Source: 630D-37 sp037478835
GTDB lineage: Bacteria > Chloroflexota > Anaerolineae > Anaerolineales > Villigracilaceae
Assembly (NCBI GenBank): GCA_037478835.1
Contig: JBBFLV010000003.1
Span: forward strand, 240,700-304,699
Direction of reading: 5' to 3'
Length of the DNA stretch: 64,000 nt
Within the stretch, counting starts at the first letter, position 1. Each line of letters opens with the position of its first letter. Position numbers and translations under genes: made by a program. Below the pieces are notes generated by a model, which had not been told where the DNA came from, did no database searches, and saw only the letters and a list, made by a program, of their open reading frames with translations. This document shows positions 1-8,299 of the stretch, piece after piece.

Positions 1-39
1 TTTGAAGAGGCCTTTCGCGCTGGGCGCCTGGAGGGCTGA
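1..39 (+). CDS. C-terminal end of an upstream gene (partial)
   Basis: The first 12 codons read FEEAFRAGRLEG and end in TGA at 37-39, sharing one base with the ATG of the next gene (TGATG). The tight junction suggests translational coupling with the glycan cluster that follows. Too little is present to name the product. Confidence 0.55.
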   Translation, partial: FEEAFRAGRLEG

Positions 40-968
40 TGCGCCTGCTGGTGACGGGCGTGAGCGGTCTGCTGGGGTTGAACCTGGCATTGCAGGCCGG
101 GTCGCGCTATCAGGTCATCGGGGTAGCCCGCACAGCCTTGCGCGGCGTGCCCTTTGAGGCGCATCCTTTCGATTTGCTAAGCGAGGACGCCGCCGCGCGC
201 CTGATCGCCGAATTCCGTCCGGATGCCGTGATTCACTGCGCAGCGCTCGCCTACCCAGATCAATGCGAGGCCGAACCCGATCTCGCCTATCGGCTGAACA
301 CGGCTTTCCCGGCAGCCCTGGCGCAGGTTTGTGCCGGCGCGCGTATTCCTCTCGTGCATATTTCCACTGATTCCGTCTTCGACGGGCGCCAAAGGACGCC
401 TTACACCGAAGAGGATCAACCGAACCCTTTGAACGTTTATGCGCGCACCAAATGGGAATCCGAAAAAGCCGTGTTGGATGCTCATCCGCAAGCTCTGGTG
501 GTGCGCACGAATTTCTATGGCTGGAGTGCCGGCGGAAAGCGTAGCCTGGCCGAGTTTTTCTTTTACAATTTGAGCCAGCAGAAGACGGTCAACGGCTTTA
601 CCGATGTCGTCTTTTGTCCCATTTTGGTGACCGACCTGGCACAAGTGTTGCTGGAGATGCTGGAAAAATCGCTTTTCGGCCTCTATCACGTCTTAGGCAC
701 CCAACCGATGAGCAAATACGAATTCGGCCTCGCCGTTGCCCGCACCTTTGGCCTGGATGAGCACCTCATCCAACCGCGTTCGATCGCCGATTCCGGGCTG
801 AAAGCGCCGCGGGCGAACCATCTCTGGCTTTCGACGCACAAAGTCATCCAAGCGCTCGGTCATCCCTTGCCCGATTTCTCCACCGGTTTACAGCAGTTTT
901 ATACACAGTTCCTCGAGGGTTATCCACAAAAACTGCGCAGTTATCCACAATCTACCCCCATTTCCTGA
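39..968 (+). CDS. RmlD-like NAD(P)-dependent sugar-nucleotide reductase (SDR family)
   Basis: A 309-residue extended short-chain dehydrogenase. The N-terminal Rossmann motif is GVSGLLG (residues 7-13), the strand-end motif is STDSVFDG, and the catalytic pair is Y-x3-K in YARTKWESEK. Length and order match the RmlD (dTDP-4-dehydrorhamnose reductase) group, which reduces 4-keto sugar nucleotides for surface polysaccharides. It begins one base inside the previous stop and is followed after 22 nt by a NeuB-like gene, so a role in nonulosonate or deoxysugar synthesis is likely. The substrate cannot be fixed from sequence. Confidence 0.82.
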   Translation: MRLLVTGVSGLLGLNLALQAGSRYQVIGVARTALRGVPFEAHPFDLLSEDAAARLIAEFRPDAVIHCAALAYPDQCEAEPDLAYRLNTAFPAALAQVCAGARIPLVHISTDSVFDGRQRTPYTEEDQPNPLNVYARTKWESEKAVLDAHPQALVVRTNFYGWSAGGKRSLAEFFFYNLSQQKTVNGFTDVVFCPILVTDLAQVLLEMLEKSLFGLYHVLGTQPMSKYEFGLAVARTFGLDEHLIQPRSIADSGLKAPRANHLWLSTHKVIQALGHPLPDFSTGLQQFYTQFLEGYPQKLRSYPQSTPIS

Positions 969-990
969 TTTCACTTTTTCGGAGGAGCCT

Positions 991-2058
991 ATGGAAATCA
1001 AAATCGGTGATCGCCTGATCGGCCTCAATCACCCCACCTATTTCATCGCCGATATTGCCGCCAATCACGATGGTTCGCTGGAGCGGGCGAAGATGCTCAT
1101 TCGCCTGGCCAAAGAAGCCGGCGCCGATGCCGCCAAATTCCAAAATTTTCGCGCCCCCAAGATCGTCTCGGATTACGGCTTTCGCTCGTTGGGGCGACAG
1201 GTTTCCCACCAGGCGGCCTGGAAGAAGTCCGTTTTCCAGGTCTATCAGGAGGCCTCCATCCCCTTCGATTGGACGCCTATCTTGAAGGAAGAATGTGACA
1301 AGGTCGGCATTCACTATTTCACGTCGCCCTACGATTTTGAGGCCATCGACTATGTCGAGCCGTATGTGCCGGCCTATAAGATCGGCTCCGGTGATATTGA
1401 CTGGATCGAGGCCCTGGAGCGCATGGCAAAGAAGGGCAAGCCGGTCATCCTGGCAACCGGTGCGGCGACGATCGCCGATGTGCAGCGCGCCGTCCATGCC
1501 ATTCTCAAGCATAACCCGCAGCTGGTGCTGATGCAATGCAACACCAACTACACTGCCAGCCCGGAGAATTACGATCATCTCCATTTGAATGTCCTGCGCA
1601 CCTACGCCACCATGTTCCCGAACGTCATCCTCGGCCTTTCGGATCATACCCAGAGCCCGGCGCCGATCGTAGCGGCCGTGACGTTGGGAGCGCGCGTCAT
1701 CGAACGCCACTTTACCGATGACAACAACCGCGAGGGCCCCGATCACAAGTTTGCTCTCAATCCGGATAACTGGGCACGCATGGTCGAAGAAGTGCGCCTG
1801 GCCGAACGTGCCTTTGGCTCGCCGGATAAATTCGTCGCCGCCAACGAACAGGAGACGGTGGTCATCCAGCGGCGCTGTCTGCGCGCGGCGCGCGATATCA
1901 AGGCCGGAGAAGTGCTCACGCGCGAGATGATCGACGTTCTGCGCCCGGCTACGCCCGGCGCCATCAAACCCTACGAGATCGAGGCGGTGATCGGCACCCG
2001 TGCCTTGCACGATATTCCGGCCGGCAAAGAGCTCCGCTGGACGGACCTGGGAGCGTAG
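991..2058 (+). CDS. neuB: NeuB-family nonulosonic acid (sialic/legionaminic/pseudaminic-type) synthase
   Basis: A 355-residue protein with the NeuB TIM barrel followed by a C-terminal SAF (antifreeze-like) domain (about residues 290-353). Visible family signatures are AANHDGS, AAKFQNF, the metal/substrate segment GLSDHT, and ERHFTDD...GPDHKFAL. The family condenses phosphoenolpyruvate with a 6-carbon amino sugar to form a 9-carbon acid. SD GGAGGAG lies 7 nt before the ATG. No CMP-transferase (NeuA) or NeuC epimerase is visible here, although the window cuts the cluster on its left. The exact product (Neu5Ac, Leg or Pse) is not determinable. Confidence 0.9.
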   Translation: MEIKIGDRLIGLNHPTYFIADIAANHDGSLERAKMLIRLAKEAGADAAKFQNFRAPKIVSDYGFRSLGRQVSHQAAWKKSVFQVYQEASIPFDWTPILKEECDKVGIHYFTSPYDFEAIDYVEPYVPAYKIGSGDIDWIEALERMAKKGKPVILATGAATIADVQRAVHAILKHNPQLVLMQCNTNYTASPENYDHLHLNVLRTYATMFPNVILGLSDHTQSPAPIVAAVTLGARVIERHFTDDNNREGPDHKFALNPDNWARMVEEVRLAERAFGSPDKFVAANEQETVVIQRRCLRAARDIKAGEVLTREMIDVLRPATPGAIKPYEIEAVIGTRALHDIPAGKELRWTDLGA

Positions 2059-2067
2059 GCCGGAAGG

Positions 2068-3192
2068 ATGCGCGTTCTTTACTTTTCCTTCGATTACACC
2101 CCTCACGACTATCGCTTCCTGACCTCTCTGGCCGGAGCAGGCTACGAGGTCTTCTACGCGCGCCTGGTGCGATCGTCTCGCCCTTTGGAGGATCGCTTGC
2201 TGCCGCCGGAAGTGGAACAGGTGAAATGGGAAGGGGAAACGGAGCGCTTCCGCTGGCGCGATCTGCCTGCCAAGGTGCGCGCCTTCCGTGCCCTGTGGCG
2301 GCGCCTCCGGCCGGACCTTGTACATGCCGGCCCGATCCAAACGTGTGCCTTAACCGCGGCGTTGGCCGGTGCCTGGCCCCTGCTGACCATGTCCTGGGGC
2401 TTTGACCTGATGGAAGATGCCGAACGGAACGCTTGGTGGCGCTGGGCAACGCGCTACCCTCTGCGCCGTTCCACCTTCTTCGTCAGCGATGCCGAAGTGA
2501 CCCGCCGCAAGGCGATCGCCTATGGTATGCTGGCCGAGCGTACGCTCGTTTTTCCCTGGGGTGTGGACCTAGAACGCTTCGCGCCCCCCTCCTTCGATCG
2601 TTTCCCAACCGATCACTACAACCTGCTCTGTAACCGTAGCTGGGAAGCGCGTTACGGCGTGGATGTGCTCGTGCGTGCTTTTGTGCGCCTGGCGCGCCAA
2701 CGGGAGGATGTTTCCCTGCTCCTATTAGGAAGTGGCTCCCAGGCGCCGTTGTTGCATCATCTGCTCCGAGAAGGTGGCGTTTGGGAACGGGTCTATCTGC
2801 CAGGGCGCATCTCCCAGGCCGATTTGCCGCAATGGTATGCCCGTTCCCATCTCTTCATTTCCCCTTCACACGTCGATGGCTCTTCGGTCTCGCTGATGGA
2901 GGCGCTGGCCTGTGGCTTGCCGGTGGTGGTTTCGGATATCCCGGCCAATCGCGAGTGGGTAGAAGAAGGTGTCAACGGCTGGCTCTTTCCGGATGGGGAT
3001 GACCGCGCCCTGAGCGAGGTGCTCTTGCGTCTGCTGGAAAACCCCTCGCCCCTGGCGCAGGCTGGACAGGCAGCGCGCCGCGTGGCCGAAGCGCGCGCCG
3101 ATTGGAAGAAGAATTTCGAAAAGCTGACTCGCGCCTATCAAATTACGTTACAATTGAGCCAGGAAAGGAGGTCCCCATGGTCCTGGCATTAA
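2068..3192 (+). CDS. Glycosyltransferase family 4 (GT-B fold)
   Basis: 374 residues. The C-terminal donor-binding half shows the GT4 E-x7-E region (SLMEALACGLPVVVSD...REWVEEGVNGWLF) and HVDGSSVSL. The N-terminal half is a degenerate Rossmann acceptor domain (RVLYFSFDYTPHDYRFLTSL). It probably transfers a nucleotide-activated sugar in the cytoplasm during glycan assembly. It lies 9 nt after neuB. Its last 16 nt overlap the start of the LapA-like gene, whose strong SD (GGAAAGGAGGT) lies inside this coding region. Donor and acceptor are unknown. Confidence 0.85.
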   Translation: MRVLYFSFDYTPHDYRFLTSLAGAGYEVFYARLVRSSRPLEDRLLPPEVEQVKWEGETERFRWRDLPAKVRAFRALWRRLRPDLVHAGPIQTCALTAALAGAWPLLTMSWGFDLMEDAERNAWWRWATRYPLRRSTFFVSDAEVTRRKAIAYGMLAERTLVFPWGVDLERFAPPSFDRFPTDHYNLLCNRSWEARYGVDVLVRAFVRLARQREDVSLLLLGSGSQAPLLHHLLREGGVWERVYLPGRISQADLPQWYARSHLFISPSHVDGSSVSLMEALACGLPVVVSDIPANREWVEEGVNGWLFPDGDDRALSEVLLRLLENPSPLAQAGQAARRVAEARADWKKNFEKLTRAYQITLQLSQERRSPWSWH

Positions 3193-3530
3193 TTCTGGCC
3201 CTGGCATTTGCCATTCTGGCGGTGATCTTTGCCCTGCAGAACCCGACCGTCGTGACGGTGGCCTTTCTGAGCTACCGCGGTGAGTGGGCGCTCGCGCTGC
3301 TGATCCTACTTTCGGTGGGCATTGGTATTTTAATCGGAGTATTGGTGATGGTACCCGGCACTTTGCGTCGGGCTTGGACGGTGGGCAGTTTGCGGCGCAA
3401 AGTGAGTGAGCTGGAGAAATCCTTGGAGGAACAAAAGGCCAAGCTCAGTACGAGCCCAATGCCACCGGCCTCTCCACTGCCCCCTGCCACGGGCGCACAG
3501 GAAGGAGGGAGTGGTGCTCAGCCGAAGTGA
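3177..3530 (+). CDS. LapA-domain (DUF1049-like) small membrane protein
   Basis: 117 residues beginning MVLALILALAF. The ATG at 3177 was chosen over an upstream in-frame start because it has an excellent SD (AAAGGAGGT, 5 nt upstream). Two hydrophobic segments (about residues 1-20 and 35-58) enclose the ALQNPTVVTVAFLSY signature of LapA-domain proteins. A short coiled coil (LRRKVSELEKSLEEQKAKL) and a Pro-rich tail follow. LapA proteins sit in the inner membrane and are linked to envelope assembly. It overlaps the preceding GT by 16 nt and the next gene by 17 nt, so all three are probably one transcript. Confidence 0.78.
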   Translation: MVLALILALAFAILAVIFALQNPTVVTVAFLSYRGEWALALLILLSVGIGILIGVLVMVPGTLRRAWTVGSLRRKVSELEKSLEEQKAKLSTSPMPPASPLPPATGAQEGGSGAQPK

Positions 3531-4275
3531 CCTGGTCAACGGTTTCCGTCAAAGCGGCATTCAGCCGGGGGCGACGATCATGGTGCATACCTCGTACAAG
3601 TCGCTTGGTGGCGTGGAAGGCGGCGCCGAAACGGTGATCGATGCGCTGCTGGATCTGGTCGGCCCCGAAGGCACGGTGCTCTTTCCCACCTTTAACTTCC
3701 AATCCTGGACCGAATTCCACTATTTTGACATCCTAGAGACCCCCTCGAAGATGGGGATCATCACCGAATTGGCGCGTTTGCGCCCGCAGGCACTGCGCAC
3801 GCCGCATCCGATCTACTCCTTTGCCGTCCTCGGAAGACGAAGAGAGGAGTTCGCCGCTTGTGACGATGTAGAAGCCTACGGTCCGAATTCGGTGTTTGCG
3901 CTCTTCCATCGCACCAACGGCACGATTCTGAGCATCGGTCTGGATTTCAACAGCACCTTTTCCATGCATCATTACATCGAATACAACGTAGGGTGCGACT
4001 ATCGGCGGGTGAAGGAATTTTCCGGAATTTACGTCGGCTATGACCGTATTCCGCGCATCCGTACCTATACCATGTTTGTGCGCAAACACGAGCGCGTGAA
4101 GACCTACATCGTGCCCGGCATGAACGAATTGCTGGAAAAAGGGGTGATCAAGGAGATTCAGGTCGGGGCGGCCAAAGTGCACTATGCGACGGCGCAGGAA
4201 TTCTATGACAACATGGCTGTGATCATCCGGGAGCATCCGGAAAAACTACACTACATCGAAGAACCTTCTTGGTGA
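3514..4275 (+). CDS. AAC(3)-family N-acetyltransferase-like protein
   Basis: From the GTG at 3514 (SD AAGGAGG, 5 nt upstream) the product is 253 residues, the usual length of the AAC(3) family. Family signatures are MVHTSYKSLGGVEGGAE, LFPTFNFQSW, the region around ETPSKMGIITE with R-TPHPIYSFA, and HYIEYNVGCDYRR. Some members acetylate aminoglycosides with acetyl-CoA, but many lie in surface-sugar loci and probably acetylate amino sugars. The neuB/GT context favours a biosynthetic role over resistance. An alternative GTG at 3511 would leave only 2 nt to the SD. Confidence 0.8.
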   Translation: MLSRSDLVNGFRQSGIQPGATIMVHTSYKSLGGVEGGAETVIDALLDLVGPEGTVLFPTFNFQSWTEFHYFDILETPSKMGIITELARLRPQALRTPHPIYSFAVLGRRREEFAACDDVEAYGPNSVFALFHRTNGTILSIGLDFNSTFSMHHYIEYNVGCDYRRVKEFSGIYVGYDRIPRIRTYTMFVRKHERVKTYIVPGMNELLEKGVIKEIQVGAAKVHYATAQEFYDNMAVIIREHPEKLHYIEEPSW

Positions 4276-4285
4276 GGAGGCTGGA

Positions 4286-5248
4286 ATGAACTATCGTCAT
4301 CTGGGTCGTGCCGGTATCCGCGTGAGCGAGCTCTCGCTGGGCTCGTGGGTGACCTTTGGGAATCAGGCCGATGTGGATCGAGCCGTGGAGATCATGGCCG
4401 CGGCCTATGATTTCGGCGTCAACTTCTTCGATAATGCCGAGGTCTACGCCGGCGGGCGCTCCGAAGAGATCATGGGCGAAGCGTTGAGGCGTTTGGGTTG
4501 GCGCCGTGGGAGCTACCTGGTTTCCACCAAGTTCTACTGGGGGCTTTATGATAACGTCAACGAGAAAAACACCCTCAATCGCAAGCGACTGATCGAGGGG
4601 ATCAACGGCTCGTTGCGGCGATTGGGGCTGGAATATGTAGACATCATCTTTTGTCATCGTCCGGACCCGACGACGCCGATCGAGGAAACCGTTTGGGCGA
4701 TGCACAATATCATCGAGTGGGGCAAGGCGCTCTATTGGGGCACTTCGGAATGGTCGGCGGCCGAGATCGTGGCGGCGATCGAAATTGCCGAGCGCCATCA
4801 CTTGCACAAACCGATCACCGAGCAACCGCAATACAACCTTTTTGAGCGCCAGCGGGTTGAGAAAGAATACGCGCGCCTCTTCAAAGATTATGGCTACGGT
4901 GCGACCACTTGGAGCCCGTTGGCTTCGGGGTTGCTGAGCGGAAAATATTTGCAGGGCATCCCGGAAGGCAGTCGTGGCGCATTGCCCGGCTATGAGTGGT
5001 TACGGGATCGGCTCACCGATCCGCAGCGCCTGGAGAAAGTACGGGCCTTGCAACCGATTGCTGCCGAGCTGGGGTGCACCCTCTCGCAGTTGGCAATCGC
5101 CTGGTGTTTGAAGAACCCGCACATCAGCACGGTGATCACCGGTGCCAGCCGCGTGGAGCAGGTGCGAGAAAACATGCAGGCGCTCGAGGTGGTCGAAAAA
5201 CTGACACCGGATGTCATGGCGCGGATTGATGCGATCTTTCAGAGTTGA
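4286..5248 (+). CDS. Aldo/keto reductase, potassium-channel beta-subunit-like
   Basis: 320 residues, a complete (beta/alpha)8 aldo/keto reductase. The expected tetrad is visible: D49, Y54 (NFFDNAEVYAGG), K82 (STKFYW) and H124 (CHRPDP). Residues from SPLASGLLSGKY onward and NPHISTVITGASRVEQVREN form the NADPH-binding end. The sequence is closest in character to Kv-beta/YghZ-type reductases, which reduce aldehydes or ketones with NADPH. It starts 10 nt after the acetyltransferase gene with SD GAGGAGG. In this cluster it may act on a sugar intermediate, but that is inference. Confidence 0.88.
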   Translation: MNYRHLGRAGIRVSELSLGSWVTFGNQADVDRAVEIMAAAYDFGVNFFDNAEVYAGGRSEEIMGEALRRLGWRRGSYLVSTKFYWGLYDNVNEKNTLNRKRLIEGINGSLRRLGLEYVDIIFCHRPDPTTPIEETVWAMHNIIEWGKALYWGTSEWSAAEIVAAIEIAERHHLHKPITEQPQYNLFERQRVEKEYARLFKDYGYGATTWSPLASGLLSGKYLQGIPEGSRGALPGYEWLRDRLTDPQRLEKVRALQPIAAELGCTLSQLAIAWCLKNPHISTVITGASRVEQVRENMQALEVVEKLTPDVMARIDAIFQS

Positions 5249-5250
5249 CC

Positions 5251-5412
5251 ATGTCTGATCCGATTTTCCTTTTCCTTGCTTTTTTCGTGGCCTTTCCGCT
5301 GGTTCTACTGTACTTTCAGCGCGCCCGTCAGGAGCGCCGGGAGATCATCAATCAGCTACGCGAGACCAATCGCCTGCTCTCGGCGCTTCTGGAAGTGCTG
5401 AGGAAGAAATAG
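5251..5412 (+). CDS. Small single-pass membrane protein (53 aa), unknown function
   Basis: An ORF of 53 codons beginning 2 nt after the aldo/keto reductase stop. Residues 4-22 form one hydrophobic helix (IFLFLAFFVAFPLVLLYF), followed by a charged amphipathic helix (RARQERREIINQLRETNRLL) ending in RKK. No family is recognised. It is the last gene before a strong terminator, and codon use matches its neighbours. Translation probably depends on coupling with the upstream gene because no clear SD is seen. Confidence 0.55.
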   Translation: MSDPIFLFLAFFVAFPLVLLYFQRARQERREIINQLRETNRLLSALLEVLRKK

Positions 5413-5458
5413 AAGTCCTCCCTTGGTTGCGCTGGATTCCACGAGCGCTTGTGGGTGC

Positions 5459-5489
5459 AAAAGGCCCATCCTGCCAGGATGGGCCTTTT
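5459..5489. terminator. Bidirectional rho-independent terminator
   Basis: A perfect 14-bp inverted repeat (AAAAGGCCCATCCT / AGGATGGGCCTTTT) with a 3-nt loop. It has A and T tracts on the two sides, so it can stop both the glycan cluster from the left and the restriction operon from the right. Confidence 0.9.
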
Positions 5490-5510
5490 CAGGAACATTC
5501 AGGATGAACG

Positions 5511-6308
5511 TTAAGGGACATTACCCGGCCGGAGAGCAGAAAATCTTGCATCTATCTCAGGCCTTAATTCAATCCCAACATTTTCAAAAATTTGCAGAAG
5601 TTCTTCGTAAGTGTTATTGCCCCCCAGGAAATCCCAGAATTCTTCAGCGACCTTTATTTCATTTGGAAAGTCGAACATGCCCTGGAACGTCCAGCGATCG
5701 TATGGTTGTGGAGCATACGGGTTGTATGGGATGGCAAGCCCTGTATAGATCTGTGTGGGGGGCAGACCGGCAACGTATCGCATAGCAACCCATTCAAGCA
5801 ATTTTTGTTTGAAACCGACAATTTCGCCAATATTGGGCTTGGACGTTTTTAGATCGAAATAGTATTCCGTGCCGTCGGCGGATTCAAGGAATAAATCAAC
5901 CCGTGCTGGCTTAACTACCACCATTTCCCCCGTTTGTGCAACCTGAAGTATTTTGGATATTTCGACCTGTTTGTCCGGTCTAGCTCTAGCGGCTCTTAAG
6001 TCGTTTATGATTTCCTGGATTTTGCTTTGAGCATTCTTGCTAATGGTATTATTGGGAAGCGTGTATTGCTGAATTGCTCGTTTGAAATGAGGGGTGGCAA
6101 TAATAACAGCAATTTGCTCGAAAACAGATATGCCAAGCATTGTATTGAGCGATTGGATAAATGAGAACAAAGCCATTCGATCTTGCCCTAGTAAGCGGAC
6201 ATGAAAAGGCATATTGTTGGATTCAGGAAAATAGCCGGATAGTTTCCGTCTTATTTTTTCCTTGAGCAGATTTGCTATTTCCTCGCGTTGAGAATTATAT
6301 AAGCCCAT
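5511..6308 (-). CDS. Type II restriction endonuclease, TdeIII-like
   Basis: 265 residues resembling the TdeIII family of type II enzymes. A PD-(D/E)xK nuclease core is visible: VDLFLE (D138), then YYFDLKT (D152, K154). The TSKPNIGEIVGFKQKLLEW segment after it is typical of the family. TdeIII members are known to cut GGNCC; that specificity here is inference. It starts 4 nt after the stop of the methyltransferase gene, so the two form one transcript with the modification gene first. Codons are clearly more AT-rich than in neighbouring genes, pointing to horizontal acquisition. Confidence 0.78.
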   Translation of the reverse strand: MGLYNSQREEIANLLKEKIRRKLSGYFPESNNMPFHVRLLGQDRMALFSFIQSLNTMLGISVFEQIAVIIATPHFKRAIQQYTLPNNTISKNAQSKIQEIINDLRAARARPDKQVEISKILQVAQTGEMVVVKPARVDLFLESADGTEYYFDLKTSKPNIGEIVGFKQKLLEWVAMRYVAGLPPTQIYTGLAIPYNPYAPQPYDRWTFQGMFDFPNEIKVAEEFWDFLGGNNTYEELLQIFENVGIELRPEIDARFSALRPGNVP

Positions 6309-6312
6309 TCTT

Positions 6313-7725
6313 TTACTCCTTCATCATGAAGAATATGGTTTCCTGATATGGATCATCACCTTGCTCGGTGCGCTTTGTGACCGCGCGATGGAATGTATCC
6401 ACGATTCGTAATCCACTGCGCCTGGCAATCTCTGGGTATAGATTGAAACGGTCATTTGCTACAACGAAAATTTTCCCATCCGGTTTAACCAATGGGAGGA
6501 CATTCTGGAACACCGCGACGATCCCTTCTATGTACTCTTTTTGTGCTTGTTTGGACTTTCCTTTTTTCTTTGGGCCGATTTCGAGCTCGTCATGCCTTGG
6601 GAAACCGAATAGTTCATAGGCATAAATGTGCTGGTCATGATAGTCAATTTGCCCAACATACGGTGGTGAGGTGAAAATGCCATCTATTTGGCGATCGGCA
6701 AGCGGGGTACGAGATAATTCAGCACGTAAATCTACATTTCTGGAATCTGCCTGAATGATGACGATTTCCCTGTCGGAGCGTAACTTATCAAATTCAGCAA
6801 TGCGGCGGGCGGTATCTAAGCTATATGTATGAATCTTCGTTATGCAGTTATCAATAGGCACACAATAGCGATTATGCTTTTTGCACCAGTACTTTTCGCC
6901 GACCGGTAGAGGGGCTTTGGGGGTTGCTAAATCATAATGGGGAACCAGTCGAGATGAACGAGCGGCCCGGCTAAGAATGACTCGTAGCAGGTCTTGATAC
7001 TGATATTCTGGAATCAGTCGACGGTAATAGAGCATTTCAAGCAGAGCACGCGGAGCAAACCACCTTCTGAGATATTCGCTTTGGCATTCTTCAAGCAGAG
7101 TTTCTCTTAGGCGTTCTATATCGTTGTCAAATAGAGGAAGATTGAGTCCCGCTGGTTGATTAATGTATTTTGAGAAAAGAGCAACACGCCTTTCTATATC
7201 CAATATTTCGTGGCGTGCTTTTTTAATGTCATATTTTGCGGCTTTGACACGTGCAATCAGGCAGTTAAACGGCGAAATATCGATGCCGATTGTATGCATC
7301 TTCATTTCGTTGCCCTGGATGAGCGTCGTTCCCGAGCCCATGAATGGATCGAGAATGACATCGTCCGGCTTAAAGTAGCGGGCAAGAAACCACTCTACGA
7401 GCTGAGGGATGAATTTTCCCAGATATGGGTGTAGACGATGTACGTGTTTCGTTCGTTGATGTTCTGGCACATTATAGAAACCGAGTTCAGGATGGAGCCC
7501 AGCACGATGATGTTTTTCAAGGCCTTGTTCGATAAGTGACAAAAAGATGCGTATTTCCTTCAGCGATACCATCACGCGCCCTTGACGGGCAGATGTGATT
7601 AATTCTCCTTGTTCATTGTATTTTCCAATACGTCCGCGCTGGATGTAGTCGCGAATGTTATGAACGCTCTTACCGACAATTTGTGCCGCTTCTTCTATCG
7701 TTACAAGTTCGAGATCGTCTGCCAT
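6313..7725 (-). CDS. DNA methyltransferase (N4-C/N6-A type) with N-terminal HTH, partner of the TdeIII-like nuclease
   Basis: 470 residues. Residues 7-35 (LVTIEEAAQIVGKSVHNIRDYIQRG) look like an excisionase/MerR-type helix-turn-helix. Motif I DPFMGSGTT is at 126-134 and the catalytic motif IV TSPPY at 352-356. TSPPY suits an amino-methyltransferase, often N4-cytosine. About 220 residues, including a Cys cluster (C281, C290, C294), lie between the two motifs and probably hold the target-recognition domain. The order I then IV differs from the common beta-class order. It protects host DNA against the downstream nuclease. The HTH might also allow self-regulation. Confidence 0.85.
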   Translation of the reverse strand: MADDLELVTIEEAAQIVGKSVHNIRDYIQRGRIGKYNEQGELITSARQGRVMVSLKEIRIFLSLIEQGLEKHHRAGLHPELGFYNVPEHQRTKHVHRLHPYLGKFIPQLVEWFLARYFKPDDVILDPFMGSGTTLIQGNEMKMHTIGIDISPFNCLIARVKAAKYDIKKARHEILDIERRVALFSKYINQPAGLNLPLFDNDIERLRETLLEECQSEYLRRWFAPRALLEMLYYRRLIPEYQYQDLLRVILSRAARSSRLVPHYDLATPKAPLPVGEKYWCKKHNRYCVPIDNCITKIHTYSLDTARRIAEFDKLRSDREIVIIQADSRNVDLRAELSRTPLADRQIDGIFTSPPYVGQIDYHDQHIYAYELFGFPRHDELEIGPKKKGKSKQAQKEYIEGIVAVFQNVLPLVKPDGKIFVVANDRFNLYPEIARRSGLRIVDTFHRAVTKRTEQGDDPYQETIFFMMKE

Positions 7726-8040
7726 AGTGTTAACCCCTGCAATTGTGATATAAATTCTATAGCTCGTGCCGAACTAAGTATACCAGAAGCCCTAAAAAGT
7801 CAAGCAACGATCTGCCACGCAGTTATGCCTTGAAAAGACGCCTCATTAGACTCCATACGTTGGGCGTTAGATGTGTCCAGGCGATTCCGGCGTTTGACTG
7901 CCACATAGCGTTTTTTGATACTGCAAATCCATATTAGGTTTCCGGTTGCGGTTGCCAATACATTTCCACTCCTTCTTCAATTTTGTGGTACAATCTGCCC
8001 GCTAATATTTCGTTTGAATCTCTTGTGGAAGGAAGTGACT
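7726..8040. other. Intergenic region between the R-M operon and rpmB
   Basis: 315 bp between divergent genes. It contains the candidate R-M promoter (7777-7803) and, on the plus strand, an extended -10 TGGTACAAT (7986-7994) that could serve rpmB with a leader of about 40 nt. No convincing ORF or structured RNA was seen. Confidence 0.5.
7777..7803 (-). promoter_or_regulatory. Candidate promoter of the restriction-modification operon
   Basis: On the minus strand, TTGACT (7803-7798) and an extended -10 TGGTATACT (hexamer 7782-7777) are separated by 15 nt. The predicted transcript leader to the methyltransferase ATG is about 45 nt. The spacer is short, but the TG extension compensates. Confidence 0.45.
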
Positions 8041-8223
8041 ATGGCTAAGTGTGCTCATTGTGGGAAGACGACCACGTTCGGTCACAATCGTTCGTTTTCC
8101 ATGCGCGCCACCAATCGCACGTTCCGCCCGAATCTGCAGAAGATCACCGTGATCGAGAACGGGCGCAAGGTAAAAAAGGTGCTGTGCGCGCGTTGTATCC
8201 GGACCCTGGCCAAAACGGCCTAA
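8041..8223 (+). CDS. rpmB: 50S ribosomal protein L28 (bL28)
   Basis: 60 residues, MAKCAHCGKTT...TRTF...LCARCIRTLAKTA, a complete bL28. The ATG at 8041 follows SD GGAAGGAAGTG; the in-frame extension further upstream is non-coding leader. It has the zinc-binding form, with CxxC pairs at C4/C7 and C49/C52. It is monocistronic, between a candidate extended -10 promoter and a terminator 15 nt after its stop. Confidence 0.96.
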   Translation: MAKCAHCGKTTTFGHNRSFSMRATNRTFRPNLQKITVIENGRKVKKVLCARCIRTLAKTA

Positions 8224-8237
8224 GATGACCACCCAAT

Positions 8238-8275
8238 AAACAAAAATCACGGTTGCGCAACCGTGATTTTTGTTT
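8238..8275. terminator. Bidirectional terminator between rpmB and the sulfite-oxidase-like gene
   Basis: A perfect palindrome of two 19-nt arms centred between 8256 and 8257, with core CACGGTTGC/GCAACCGTG flanked by AAACAAAAAT and ATTTTTGTTT. The A and T tracts allow termination of both converging transcripts. Confidence 0.92.
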
Positions 8276-8299
8276 TGTGCTTTGGAACAATTTACACTA

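Noticed and set aside
952..2340. 462-codon minus-strand ORF across neuB and the GT4 gene
   Set aside because: Antisense shadow of two motif-supported genes.
3514..4275. Reading the AAC(3)-like gene as an antibiotic-resistance determinant
   Set aside because: It sits in a sugar-biosynthesis cluster with native composition; many family members are not resistance enzymes.
5423..5852. Plus-strand ORFs opposite the restriction nuclease
   Set aside because: They run through the terminator palindrome and antisense to a supported nuclease gene.
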